A stretch of 10,032 bases of DNA, taken from JBFWNZ01 sp050250795 (GTDB lineage Bacteria > Pseudomonadota > Alphaproteobacteria > UBA8366). The translations under genes were made by a program, and so were the position numbers. Under the pieces are notes generated by a model that was not told the origin of the DNA, ran no database searches, and was given only the letters and a program-made list of their open reading frames with translations. The DNA lies in contig JBFWNZ010000124.1 of assembly GCA_050250795.1 (NCBI GenBank), positions 1 to 10,032 of the forward strand, in the 5' to 3' direction. Shown here in pieces: positions 1-7,994 of the stretch. The number at the start of each line of letters is the position of its first letter. Position 1 is the stretch's first letter.

Positions 1-140
1 TTGCCGGCGTCCTCGCGGCCTGCGGCTGTCCTGAAACGCGAACCCGGCTCGGGCTTGATGCCGCGAGCCGGGTCCTTGTCATCAACACGGAGTCCGATAC
101 CGACCCCAAGGTCTATCGTCAGATATTGGCCGAGGCCTAG
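1..140 (+). CDS. PLP-dependent lyase, C-terminal fragment (probable diaminopropionate ammonia-lyase)
   Basis: Only the last 45 codons are present. The reading frame enters at base 3 and stops at TAG 138-140. The visible end contains the stretch LGLDAASRVLVINTE followed by DTDPKVYRQIL. I recognise this as the usual C-terminus of diaminopropionate ammonia-lyases, fold-type II PLP enzymes that split 2,3-diaminopropionate into pyruvate and ammonia. The PLP lysine and the glycine-rich phosphate loop lie outside the window, so the assignment rests on this tail alone. A related threonine dehydratase or hydroxyaspartate lyase is the main alternative. The gene converges on the minus-strand hydratase with only four bases between the two stop codons, leaving no room for a separate terminator. 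Confidence 0.6.
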   Translation, partial: AGVLAACGCPETRTRLGLDAASRVLVINTESDTDPKVYRQILAEA

Positions 141-144
141 CCGA

Positions 145-966
145 TCAGTTGCCCTCGAAGGCGGGCTTCTGCTTGGCGACGAAGGCGTTGTAGGCGCGCT
201 CGTAGTCGCGCGTCTGCATGCAGACCGACTGTGCCAAGGCCTCGTTCTCGATGGCCGCATCCACGCTCATGTCCCACTCCTGGTGCAGGCACTTCTTGGT
301 CATGGCATGGGCGAAAGTCGGGCCGTCGGCCAGCATCTTCGCGAACTTCTGCGCCTCGGGAAGAAGCTGGTCGGGCGCGAGCACGCGGTTGTAGAAGCCC
401 CAACGCTCAGCCTCGTCCGCCGACATGGCCCGACCGGTGTAGAGGAGTTCCGAGGCCCGGCCCTGCCCGATGATGCGGGGCAGGATCGCGCACGCCCCCA
501 TGTCCGCGCCGGCCAGACCGACCCGGACGAAGAGGAATGCCACCTTGCTCTCCGGCGTGCCGAAGCGGATGTCCGACCCGAAGGCGATCGCCGCGCCCGC
601 ACCGGCACAGATGCCGTCGATGGCGCAAACGATGGGTTGCGGGCAGTTGCGCATCGCCTTGACCAGATCGCCGGTCATCCGCGTGAACTCCAGCAACCCA
701 TTCATGTCGCCGTCGTTCTTCATGCGGACCAAGGGGCCGATGATCTCATGGACGTCGCCGCCCGAGCAGAAATTGCCGCCGGCGCCGGTGAACACGACGG
801 TCTTGACGTCTTCGGCGTAGCTGAGCTGCCGGAAGGTGTCGCGCAATTCCGCATAGGATTGCAGCGTCAGCGGGTTCTTGCGTTCCGGACGGTTCAGCGT
901 GATCGTTGCGACCTTGTCCTTCACGCTCCAGAGGAAATGCTCTGGCTTGTAGTCTGCGAATTTCAT
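145..966 (-). CDS. Enoyl-CoA hydratase/isomerase (crotonase) family protein
   Basis: The product has 273 residues, a normal length for a crotonase. The family uses an oxyanion hole to stabilise CoA-thioester enolates. Most members hydrate 2-enoyl-CoAs, but isomerases, hydrolases and lyases share the fold. Visible signatures are TLNRPERKNP (23-32), the first oxyanion-hole segment FCSGGD (66-71), the second GICAGAGAAI (118-127), and LPRIIGQGRASELLYTGRAM (162-181). Glu173 matches the second catalytic glutamate of rat crotonase. The position of the first (Glu144 in rat) reads Arg148, and Asp155 follows in GADMG, so the exact reaction is uncertain. I chose ATG 966 over an in-frame GTG at 999 because GAGGAG lies seven bases before it. 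Divergence from the dehydrogenase and ligase genes suggests it serves the same acyl-CoA pathway, perhaps in a BadK-like hydratase step. That role is inference. Confidence 0.88.
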   Translation of the reverse strand: MKFADYKPEHFLWSVKDKVATITLNRPERKNPLTLQSYAELRDTFRQLSYAEDVKTVVFTGAGGNFCSGGDVHEIIGPLVRMKNDGDMNGLLEFTRMTGDLVKAMRNCPQPIVCAIDGICAGAGAAIAFGSDIRFGTPESKVAFLFVRVGLAGADMGACAILPRIIGQGRASELLYTGRAMSADEAERWGFYNRVLAPDQLLPEAQKFAKMLADGPTFAHAMTKKCLHQEWDMSVDAAIENEALAQSVCMQTRDYERAYNAFVAKQKPAFEGN

Positions 967-973
967 GCGGCAA

Positions 974-979
974 CTCCTC
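974..979 (-). promoter_or_regulatory. Ribosome binding site fixing the hydratase start
   Basis: On the minus strand this reads GAGGAG, seven bases before ATG 966. It decides the start against the upstream in-frame GTG at 999, which would add eleven residues (MSIFSHPRSCR) with no family resemblance that I can see. Confidence 0.75.
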
Positions 980-1051
980 GGGTGGCTGAAGATTGACACC
1001 CCCTTAAGGGCTGGCGGATCATCGGGTCAAGGGACCTGAACGCAAGCATTG

Positions 1052-1078
1052 GCAGACATGCGTCAAATGCATGTCTGC
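1052..1078. promoter_or_regulatory. Perfect 10-bp inverted repeat, candidate operator
   Basis: GCAGACATGC (1052-1061) and its exact reverse complement GCATGTCTGC (1069-1078) flank a 7-base spacer (GTCAAAT). The arm centres are 17 bases apart, between one and two helical turns, which suits a dimeric repressor of the TetR, GntR or MarR type. It lies about 100 bases before the dehydrogenase start and 85 bases before the hydratase start, where a single regulator could control both directions. Known cyclohexanecarboxylate genes in Rhodopseudomonas are controlled by a MarR-type regulator (BadR). No regulator gene lies in this window, so the binding protein is unknown. A transcribed hairpin is the alternative. 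Confidence 0.55.
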
Positions 1079-1177
1079 ATTTCGCGTTCGGAAGGTCGGC
1101 CCGGTTCCCCTGCCGCGGCCTCGTCACTAAGGTTCGCGTCGATTTCTCAAAGGTCCAGCATCCAGGAGGGTAGCAGC

Positions 1178-1924
1178 ATGAACTTCAAAGGGAAGGTCGC
1201 CGTCGTCACCGGCGGCGCGTCCGGCATCGGCCGCGCGGCGGTCCAGGGCTTTGCTTCGCATGGCGCGACGGTCGTCTTCATCGACCTGAACGAAGCCGGC
1301 GCGAAAGAGACCATCTCGCTGGTCGAGCAGGCCGGCGGCAAGGCTGCGTTCCAGCGCCTGGACATCACGGACAATGCCGCCGTGACGGCCTTTGCGGCAC
1401 AAGTCCAGCAGGATTTCGGCAAGGCCGACATCCTTGTGAACGTCGCCGGCTGGGATATCCAGGAGCCGTTCATGAACAACACGCCGGAATTCTGGGACAA
1501 GGTCATCAACATCAACCTGATGGGGACCGTCCGCATGTGCCGGGCCTTCCTGCCCCAGATGATCGAGGCAAAAGCCGGCGTGATCGTGAACACGTCGAGC
1601 GATGCCGGCCGCGTTGGCAGCTCGGGCGAGACGATCTATTCCGGCGCCAAGGGCGGCGTGATCGCCTTCACGAAGTCCCTGGCGCGCGAGATGGCGCGCA
1701 ACATGATCCGGGTGAACTGCGTCGCGCCGGGGCCGACCGACACCCCGCTGTTCCGCCAGGCGCCGGAGAAGCTGCAGGAAGCCCTGATCAAGGCGATCCC
1801 GATGCGTCGCCTGGGCAAGCCGTCGGACATCGCCAATGGCATGATGTTCTTCGCCAGCGACTATGCCGAGTATGTCACGGGCCAAGTGCTGAGCGTCAGC
1901 GGCGGCCTGACGATGGTCGACTGA
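1178..1924 (+). CDS. badH: SDR-family hydroxyacyl-CoA dehydrogenase, BadH-like
   Basis: This 248-residue classical short-chain dehydrogenase has the cofactor motif TGGASGIG (11-18). Asp36 at the end of the second beta strand favours NAD over NADP. Asn113, Ser141, Tyr154 and Lys158 form the catalytic tetrad. The usual NNAG reads NVAG (88-91). The run AGWDIQEPF (90-98), VGSSGE (146-151), GPTDTPL (185-191) and the end TGQVLSVSGGLTM match my recollection of BadH, the 2-hydroxycyclohexanecarboxyl-CoA dehydrogenase of Rhodopseudomonas palustris, which oxidises the ring hydroxyl to a ketone before ring opening. The start is ATG 1178 because GGAGGG (1165-1170) precedes it by seven bases. A 43-codon upstream in-frame extension shows no family sequence. 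It is followed by the ligase gene after 94 bases, probably in one operon. Another 3-hydroxyacyl-CoA dehydrogenase is the alternative. Confidence 0.85.
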   Translation: MNFKGKVAVVTGGASGIGRAAVQGFASHGATVVFIDLNEAGAKETISLVEQAGGKAAFQRLDITDNAAVTAFAAQVQQDFGKADILVNVAGWDIQEPFMNNTPEFWDKVININLMGTVRMCRAFLPQMIEAKAGVIVNTSSDAGRVGSSGETIYSGAKGGVIAFTKSLAREMARNMIRVNCVAPGPTDTPLFRQAPEKLQEALIKAIPMRRLGKPSDIANGMMFFASDYAEYVTGQVLSVSGGLTMVD

Positions 1925-1940
1925 CGCGATATCCGCAGGC

Positions 1941-1968
1941 GGCAGGCCGGTCGGAATACCGGCCTGCC
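1941..1968 (+). repeat. Intercistronic GC-rich hairpin
   Basis: GGCAGGCCGGT (1941-1951) pairs perfectly with ACCGGCCTGCC (1958-1968) around a 6-base loop (CGGAAT), and C1940/G1969 adds a twelfth pair. TATCCG (1930-1935) can pair with CGGATA (1968-1973) to lengthen it with a bulge. No U-run follows, so it is not a standard intrinsic terminator. It lies between the dehydrogenase and ligase genes and may stabilise the upstream transcript or reduce read-through. Confidence 0.65.
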
Positions 1969-2018
1969 GGATACCAACGAGAACGCCGGCGAGACCGGTC
2001 GAGAGAGGAAGCCCAGGA

Positions 2019-3674
<1,656 letters not shown>

Positions 3675-3716
3675 GCGAGGGTGGGCGGCAACAAGATATC
3701 GCCCACCCGCACTCGC
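3675..3716. terminator. Probable terminator hairpin between convergent genes
   Basis: GGGTGGGCG (3679-3687) pairs perfectly with CGCCCACCC (3700-3708) around a 12-base loop. An outer pair, GCGAG (3675-3679) and CTCGC (3712-3716), partly extends it. It begins immediately after the ligase stop codon and lies between two convergent genes, where a bidirectional terminator is expected. No clear T-run follows on either strand, so efficiency is uncertain. The remaining bases to 3811 show no gene. Confidence 0.6.
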
Positions 3717-3811
3717 TTCATGAGCGGTCGAAGGTCAGCGCAAAATCGCCGCCGTTCTAGGCCTGAATGCCATAATCCAGGGGTGCGGTGCGGCCGTGCA
3801 GGATCGAGCGT

Positions 3812-4951
3812 TCACCGGCCGTCGAGCATCGCCCGACTGATGACAAGCTTCTGAATGTCGTTCGTGCCTTCGTAAATGCGCGCGCCCCGCACATCGCGGA
3901 AAATACGCTCGACCTTGTAATCCTGCAGATAGCCGTTGCCGCCGAGCGTCTGAATCGCATCGGAGCAAACCGCCTCGCCCATGTCGGTGGCGATCATCTT
4001 GGCGATGCTCGCCTCCTTGATACAGGGGCGGCCTGCATCGCGCAGGACCGCCGTGTGATGAACCATCTGTCGCGCCGTCTCGATGCGCGCGGTCATCTCG
4101 GCAAGCCGGAACGCCACAGCCTGATGCTCGATGATCCGCTTGCCGAAGCTCTCGCGCTCTTGCGCGTAATCCAAGGCGATTTCGAATGCGGCACGAGCGA
4201 GCCCAATCGCCTGCGAGGCAATGCCGATCCGGCCGCTTTCGAGATTGGCAAGTGCGATGCGATAGCCCTGCCCTTCCTCGCCTAGCCGGTTCTCCACCGG
4301 CACGACAACATCCTCCAGCAGGATCTGGCAGGTATCGGAAATCCGCTGACCCATTTTCTTCTCGCGGCGCGAGACGATGTAACCGGGCGTCTTCGTGGGA
4401 ACGAGAAAGGCGCTGATCGCCCGTTTGCCGCCACTGGGATCGGTCACGGCCAGGACAAGCGCTACATCGGCCGTCGAGCCCGACGTGATGAACTGCTTCG
4501 TGCCGTTGAGCACGTATTCGTTGCCACGACGCACCGCACGCGTCTTGAGGTTCGAGGCATCGGATCCGGTATGCGGCTCGGTCAGGCAGAAGGCACCGAG
4601 CAATTCGCCCCGTGCCATCGGACGGAGGAAGGTCTGCTGCTGATACGCGGTGCCATACTGAAGAATCGGCAGGCAGCCGACAGAGTTGTGACCGCTGATG
4701 GCGGTCGAGAGACCGCCGCTGCCGGCTGCGATCTCTTCCAGGACCAGGGAATAGGCGACGTGGTCGCCGCCGACGCCGTCGAGTTCCTCTGGCACGAGCA
4801 TGCCGAGGAAACCCAGCTTTCCCATCTCGCGAACCACATCCATCGGGAAATGCTCGTCACGCTCCCAGTCATCGACGTGAGGGACGACACGCTCCCGCAC
4901 GAAGTTGCGGGCCATGTCGCGCATCATTTCCTGCTGTTCGGTGAGAAGCAT
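3812..4951 (-). CDS. Acyl-CoA dehydrogenase
   Basis: This 379-residue flavoprotein has the normal length and full set of acyl-CoA dehydrogenase motifs. These include FCLTEPHTGSDAS (121-133) for flavin and substrate binding, FITSG (154-158), the tetramer and FAD segment around RESFGKRIIEHQAVAFRLAEM (266-286), QTLGGNGY (334-341), and the catalytic base Glu361 in YEGTND (360-365). It oxidises an acyl-CoA to the 2-enoyl-CoA and passes electrons to electron-transfer flavoprotein. With the ligase, hydratase and BadH-like enzyme nearby, it is the natural candidate for the AliB-like first oxidation, but the sequence alone does not fix the substrate. A short-chain or branched-chain dehydrogenase is possible. 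A weak AGAGAG precedes ATG 4951. It lies 77 bases downstream of the exported-protein gene on the same strand. That gap holds a TTGACG (5009-5004 on the minus strand) but no good -10. Confidence 0.9.
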   Translation of the reverse strand: MLLTEQQEMMRDMARNFVRERVVPHVDDWERDEHFPMDVVREMGKLGFLGMLVPEELDGVGGDHVAYSLVLEEIAAGSGGLSTAISGHNSVGCLPILQYGTAYQQQTFLRPMARGELLGAFCLTEPHTGSDASNLKTRAVRRGNEYVLNGTKQFITSGSTADVALVLAVTDPSGGKRAISAFLVPTKTPGYIVSRREKKMGQRISDTCQILLEDVVVPVENRLGEEGQGYRIALANLESGRIGIASQAIGLARAAFEIALDYAQERESFGKRIIEHQAVAFRLAEMTARIETARQMVHHTAVLRDAGRPCIKEASIAKMIATDMGEAVCSDAIQTLGGNGYLQDYKVERIFRDVRGARIYEGTNDIQKLVISRAMLDGR

Positions 4952-5028
4952 GGGAATCTCTCTACTGCGGAAGGCGAGCCATCCTTTCGGGGGATCGGCT
5001 CTGCGTCAAGCGGCTCGGCGGCCCCGGT

Positions 5029-6768
5029 TCAGCGCTGGGCTGCGTCCGCGACCTGGACGGCCTGGGCGATCACGGCCAGGGCACGCGCGCGCCACCAGTC
5101 GATCCGAATGGGTGGCAGCATGTCGAGCGCTTGCCTGATCAGAGTACGCGCTGCGTCGGTTTTACCCATGCGCGCGACCGCGATAGCCTGTTCGCAGGCA
5201 ATCGCAATTCGGTCGAAGGCACTCGTTGCATCTTCGGCTGACCGGGCACTCGCCCTCTCCAACAGTGCGGCGCCTTCGACCCGCCCGCCTTGCCGCAAGG
5301 TCTCCGCCGCGGACCAGAGCGCCCTGCTGCGCAGGGCAGCATCGTCGATGCGTTCCGCCGTCCGAAGGGCTGCGGCAGCGTCGCCTTCGGCGGCCTGCAC
5401 CAGCAGGATGCGTCCGTAGCCATAATCGCGTGCAAATGGACCCTCTATCGCCGCAGCAACGGCCAACGCACGTGCCAGGGCCGCATCGCGCGCATCGAAG
5501 TCGTGCATCGCGCCCCGCGCCCGAGCGGTTTCCGCCAGGGCGATGACCCGGTATCGGGCATCTGCCGAATCCGTCGAAACGCGTTGTCGTTGCGGGTCGG
5601 ATGCACGAGGAGGCGCTCCACGGCGCGCTTCTGCAGCGGCGAGTTCCACAATCAGGGCGCTCGCCTCGTCTTCCGCACCCAGTTCGGCAAAGGCCCTGGC
5701 GAGGACGCTCACGGCCGCTTCGCGGGCGCTGCCCGCAGGTTCTCCGTCCAACGCCGCACGCGCTTCGCGCAGGGCCTCTCGTCCGATATCGGACAGACCG
5801 TTCTCTGAAAGTGCGCGGGCCATGGACGTCACGATGTCGACCCGCAGTCCCATGTCGGCAATCTGTGCCGCGATTTCCACGGCACGACGGGCTTGCGCCG
5901 GGGCGCGCTGGGAATCTTTCGCTTCGGCATAACGGGCGGCAAGAACGGCGAGCGCTGCGGCCTTGTTGCGCGGGTCCGGGATCGTCTCGGCGAGAGACGC
6001 CGCATCGTCCAATCGGTCCTGGCGAGCGAGTTCCTCGACCATCTCCCGGAGGGCCACGAGCTTCAGGCGTGGGTCGGTGAGACGGCGGATGCTCTCTCTT
6101 GCTCCAATATCCTCCCCCAGCGCCGTTTGGGTGCGGAGGATGTCGCGAAAGGCCCAGTTGCGATAATCGTCCCGGCCGATACTCTTTGCCGTCTCGATAG
6201 CCTCTGCCAGCAGGCATTGGGCCGTCGGCGTAACGAAGCAGTCGTCCGGACGGCGGGTTGGATCGGCCCGGTTCTCGGGGACCGTTTGCATCAGGTCGCG
6301 GGTTGCGTCGCCTTGCAGCAGCACCGTACTCGCGCGGTCGATCTGTTCCCGGCGCGCACGCTCCAAAGTTTCCTGGATCGCCGCGGCCTGGCCCGATCGC
6401 TTCACCGGCTCGAGAAGTTCCGGCAACCCCGCGGCATCGCCGACAATTCCGTACTGCGCTTCATACTCTCTTAACGCGCGCTCGAAGCGTGGCGTCAAGC
6501 GGCCATCGACAGGGCCGTCATACAGCCCCAGTTCCCTTAACGCACGCTGGGCATTCTGGATCGTTCCGGACCAAGGCAGGTCGGGATCATGAGGCTGACC
6601 GACCGCGTCGCCGCGGATCGAGGTACGATCCGCAGCCGCGGGAGACAAAGCCGAAAGGAACAAAAGGGCCGCGCATATCACGCTGGCGAGGGCGAAAGAC
6701 GCAGGACGGAACAGCTTCGTCAAAAGAGACGGACGCTTCGACCGGCTGCTTTTCCGCTTTTCCGGCAT
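5029..6768 (-). CDS. Exported protein with peptidoglycan-binding-like domain and helical repeats, function unknown
   Basis: The 579-residue product begins with a basic stretch and a hydrophobic core (about 24-43), with probable signal-peptidase cleavage after SPAAA near residue 46. It is therefore expected in the periplasm or envelope. Residues 69-109 (IQNAQRALRELGLYDGPVDG onward) look like a PG_binding_1 domain, a three-helix module that binds peptidoglycan in many hydrolases. No hydrolase domain follows. A segment with Cys177 and Cys185 comes next, a possible disulfide in the periplasm. Residues from about 185 to the end are a run of amphipathic, Ala/Arg-rich helices at roughly 30-40 residue intervals, resembling TPR-type scaffolds. 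GCAGGAAAG just before ATG 6768 serves as ribosome binding site. It lies 27 bases after the SapC-family gene, so the two probably share a transcript. Function is not recognised; a scaffold or adaptor role is inference. Confidence 0.75.
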   Translation of the reverse strand: MPEKRKSSRSKRPSLLTKLFRPASFALASVICAALLFLSALSPAAADRTSIRGDAVGQPHDPDLPWSGTIQNAQRALRELGLYDGPVDGRLTPRFERALREYEAQYGIVGDAAGLPELLEPVKRSGQAAAIQETLERARREQIDRASTVLLQGDATRDLMQTVPENRADPTRRPDDCFVTPTAQCLLAEAIETAKSIGRDDYRNWAFRDILRTQTALGEDIGARESIRRLTDPRLKLVALREMVEELARQDRLDDAASLAETIPDPRNKAAALAVLAARYAEAKDSQRAPAQARRAVEIAAQIADMGLRVDIVTSMARALSENGLSDIGREALREARAALDGEPAGSAREAAVSVLARAFAELGAEDEASALIVELAAAEARRGAPPRASDPQRQRVSTDSADARYRVIALAETARARGAMHDFDARDAALARALAVAAAIEGPFARDYGYGRILLVQAAEGDAAAALRTAERIDDAALRSRALWSAAETLRQGGRVEGAALLERASARSAEDATSAFDRIAIACEQAIAVARMGKTDAARTLIRQALDMLPPIRIDWWRARALAVIAQAVQVADAAQR

Positions 6769-6779
6769 CTTTCCTGCCT

Positions 6780-6796
6780 GCCGGCGCCGCGCCGGC
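6780..6796 (-). repeat. Short GC hairpin across the SapC-family stop codon
   Basis: GCCGGCG (6780-6786) and CGCCGGC (6790-6796) form a perfect 7-bp stem with a 3-base loop. It spans the last base of the SapC-family stop codon and the start of the 27-base gap to the next gene. In this GC-rich sequence such stems arise easily by chance. If real, it could modulate translation of the downstream cistron. Low weight. Confidence 0.3.
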
Positions 6797-7677
6797 TACT
6801 TCGCGCGATGATACAAGCGCCCGAAATTACCCATCGAGACGATATGGCTGCCGATCCAGGTCATGAACCCGTTCCGGCACCATTCCGCCAGCAGCTTGTC
6901 CGGCAGTTCGCGCAGGCGTGCTTCGTTGATCACCCGAAACCCGCGCAACGCAATCTTCTCGCCGTCGGGCAATCGGATATCGGCCGAACGATCCATCAGC
7001 AAGCCGTGCTCGCGCAATGCCTGAACGAACTGGCGCGTCCGGTTCTGCTCGCGCGCATAGGCACCGCAGAAGCGCGCAACGTTCTGCATCAGATCCGTCG
7101 GCTTGTTGTCGCTGAACAGCGGGCGGCTGCCGCGCTGCTTGAGCATCTCGGCGCTTGCATCCACACAGAAGGCGATCTCGTTGGTGCCACTGCGCGTCAG
7201 CAACAGGAAGGGATACCGGCGAACGAAGGCAGGGACGTAACATCCTTCGGCCCAACTGCCATCCTTTTCGACGAAGAGATTCTCGCGCGAACGCAGCCCC
7301 ACAACCGCCAGCGGCATCCCTTCCGCATCGCTGTGGAAGATGATCGGGTAATGGCGCGCCGCAGCCGAAAATTCTACGACGTTCAATGGGATGGAGTTCG
7401 TCGGCCGCGCAAAGCCATAGCTGGCCGAAGCGGACAAGCCGAGCCTGCCATGCTGCTTCGGATCCAGTTTCTCGACGGAATTGTAGAACAGGTAATGCGG
7501 TTCGCTGACCTTCTGCGGCGCCTTGGGTGCCGCGCGCTTGGCAGCCCCCTTTGCCTTTGCCCCGCCGGCTTTCGTCGCCGGCCTGGCGCCTGTCGCTGCC
7601 TTGCTCCTGCCCGCCGTCGCTGCCACTGATCGTCCCACCGCACCCTCATCACGAGGCAGGCATGGAGCCCGCCTCAC
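6796..7677 (-). CDS. SapC family protein
   Basis: The body of this up to 293-residue protein matches the SapC family known from S-layer-associated and other proteobacterial loci. In order it has LNVVEFSAAARHYPIIF, a GLRSRENLFV segment, GSWAEGCYVPAFVRRYPF, FCVDASAE, PLF, then FVQALREHGLL and a C-terminal FRVINEARLRELPD. The biochemical role of the family is not settled. This is not the SapC permease of the antimicrobial-peptide ABC transporter. The N-terminal 55 residues or so are rich in Ala, Lys and Gly, are probably disordered and are not part of the usual domain. No signal peptide is evident. The start is uncertain: GTG 7677 follows AGGGG, but in-frame GTG 7638 follows GAGGG and GTG 7626 is also possible. 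It heads the unit with the exported repeat protein, which suggests a joint envelope-related role. Confidence 0.8.
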   Translation of the reverse strand: MRRAPCLPRDEGAVGRSVAATAGRSKAATGARPATKAGGAKAKGAAKRAAPKAPQKVSEPHYLFYNSVEKLDPKQHGRLGLSASASYGFARPTNSIPLNVVEFSAAARHYPIIFHSDAEGMPLAVVGLRSRENLFVEKDGSWAEGCYVPAFVRRYPFLLLTRSGTNEIAFCVDASAEMLKQRGSRPLFSDNKPTDLMQNVARFCGAYAREQNRTRQFVQALREHGLLMDRSADIRLPDGEKIALRGFRVINEARLRELPDKLLAEWCRNGFMTWIGSHIVSMGNFGRLYHRAK

Positions 7678-7994
7678 GACACCCCTGCGACTCGAAATTA
7701 TTTAAAGGTTTAGTAAAACACAACAGACATTCGCTCACGTCACAGCTTCTGGGATAGTACATCAACTGATATCTGTGAATCCGGGAAAATACGTTGCCAC
7801 ACAAATGCAACGGGCACGAAACAGACCCTGCATCAAGGCGGGCGCGTCCAGATGTCCAGGGTCTATATTACGGCATGCAAGGCATGAATGGGCAATCAGC
7901 CGCAAGACTTGACCGCCCCTTGACCGGCCTATTTGATTAGGTCGATGCCGCAACGGGAGCCGGCCGGCGACCCGATCGCAAAGCAGGGGATGTC
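7678..7994. promoter_or_regulatory. Divergent intergenic control region, 317 bases
   Basis: This gap separates the SapC-family gene (minus) from the cysteine synthase gene (plus). Its SapC-side edge (about 7695-7725) is clearly more AT-rich than its surroundings. There a weak minus-strand promoter can be drawn, TTGTGT (7723-7718) with AATAAT (7702-7697) and a short 15-base spacer. A small inverted repeat, CGTTGC (7792-7797) with GCAACG (7807-7812), lies mid-region. The cysteine synthase side holds two CTTGACCG copies. A minus-strand open frame at 7762-7953 shows no family features and no good ribosome binding site. I see no riboswitch that I recognise. Confidence 0.5.
7909..7937 (+). promoter_or_regulatory. 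Candidate sigma-70 promoter for the cysteine synthase unit
   Basis: TTGACC (7909-7914) matches five of six -35 bases. After a 17-base spacer, TTTGAT (7932-7937) matches four of six -10 bases. Transcription would begin near 7944, about 50 bases before the start codon. The spacer contains a second TTGACC (7920-7925), so the element forms a short direct repeat. Assigned by eye only. Confidence 0.4.

Larger units (their letters stand above)
967..1177. promoter_or_regulatory. Divergent control region of the acyl-CoA block
   Basis: This 211-base spacer separates the hydratase (minus) from the dehydrogenase and ligase genes (plus), so both promoters must lie here unless transcripts start inside genes. 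It holds one strong feature, the perfect inverted repeat at 1052-1078. A TTGACC reads toward the hydratase at 1030-1025 on the minus strand, but the -10 at the proper distance is poor. I could not define a convincing sigma-70 promoter on the plus strand either. No gene is seen in it. Confidence 0.5.

Noticed and set aside
1..996. A 331-codon plus-strand open frame opposite the hydratase
   Set aside because: It lies antisense to a clear crotonase gene. Its composition is Arg/Ala-rich with no domain signature. High GC makes such shadow frames common. Only the first 140 bases are real coding on this strand, and in a different frame.
5162..6217. A 351-codon minus-strand frame and several plus-strand frames within the exported-protein gene
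   Set aside because: They are Arg/Cys/Pro-rich low-complexity products typical of off-frame reading of GC-rich DNA. The 579-residue frame has a signal peptide, a good start and a coherent domain order.
6796..7677. Antimicrobial-peptide ABC transporter permease SapC
   Set aside because: The name is shared, but the sequence lacks membrane-spanning segments and matches the soluble SapC family instead.
7762..7953. Possible small minus-strand gene (63 codons) in the divergent gap
   Set aside because: No ribosome binding site, no family resemblance, and it overlaps the likely promoter of the cysteine synthase unit.
7678..7994. Possible SAM-type or other sulfur riboswitch before the cysteine synthase
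   Set aside because: I looked for a paired leader with recognisable conserved cores and found only a short 6-bp repeat. A covariance-model search would be needed to claim one.
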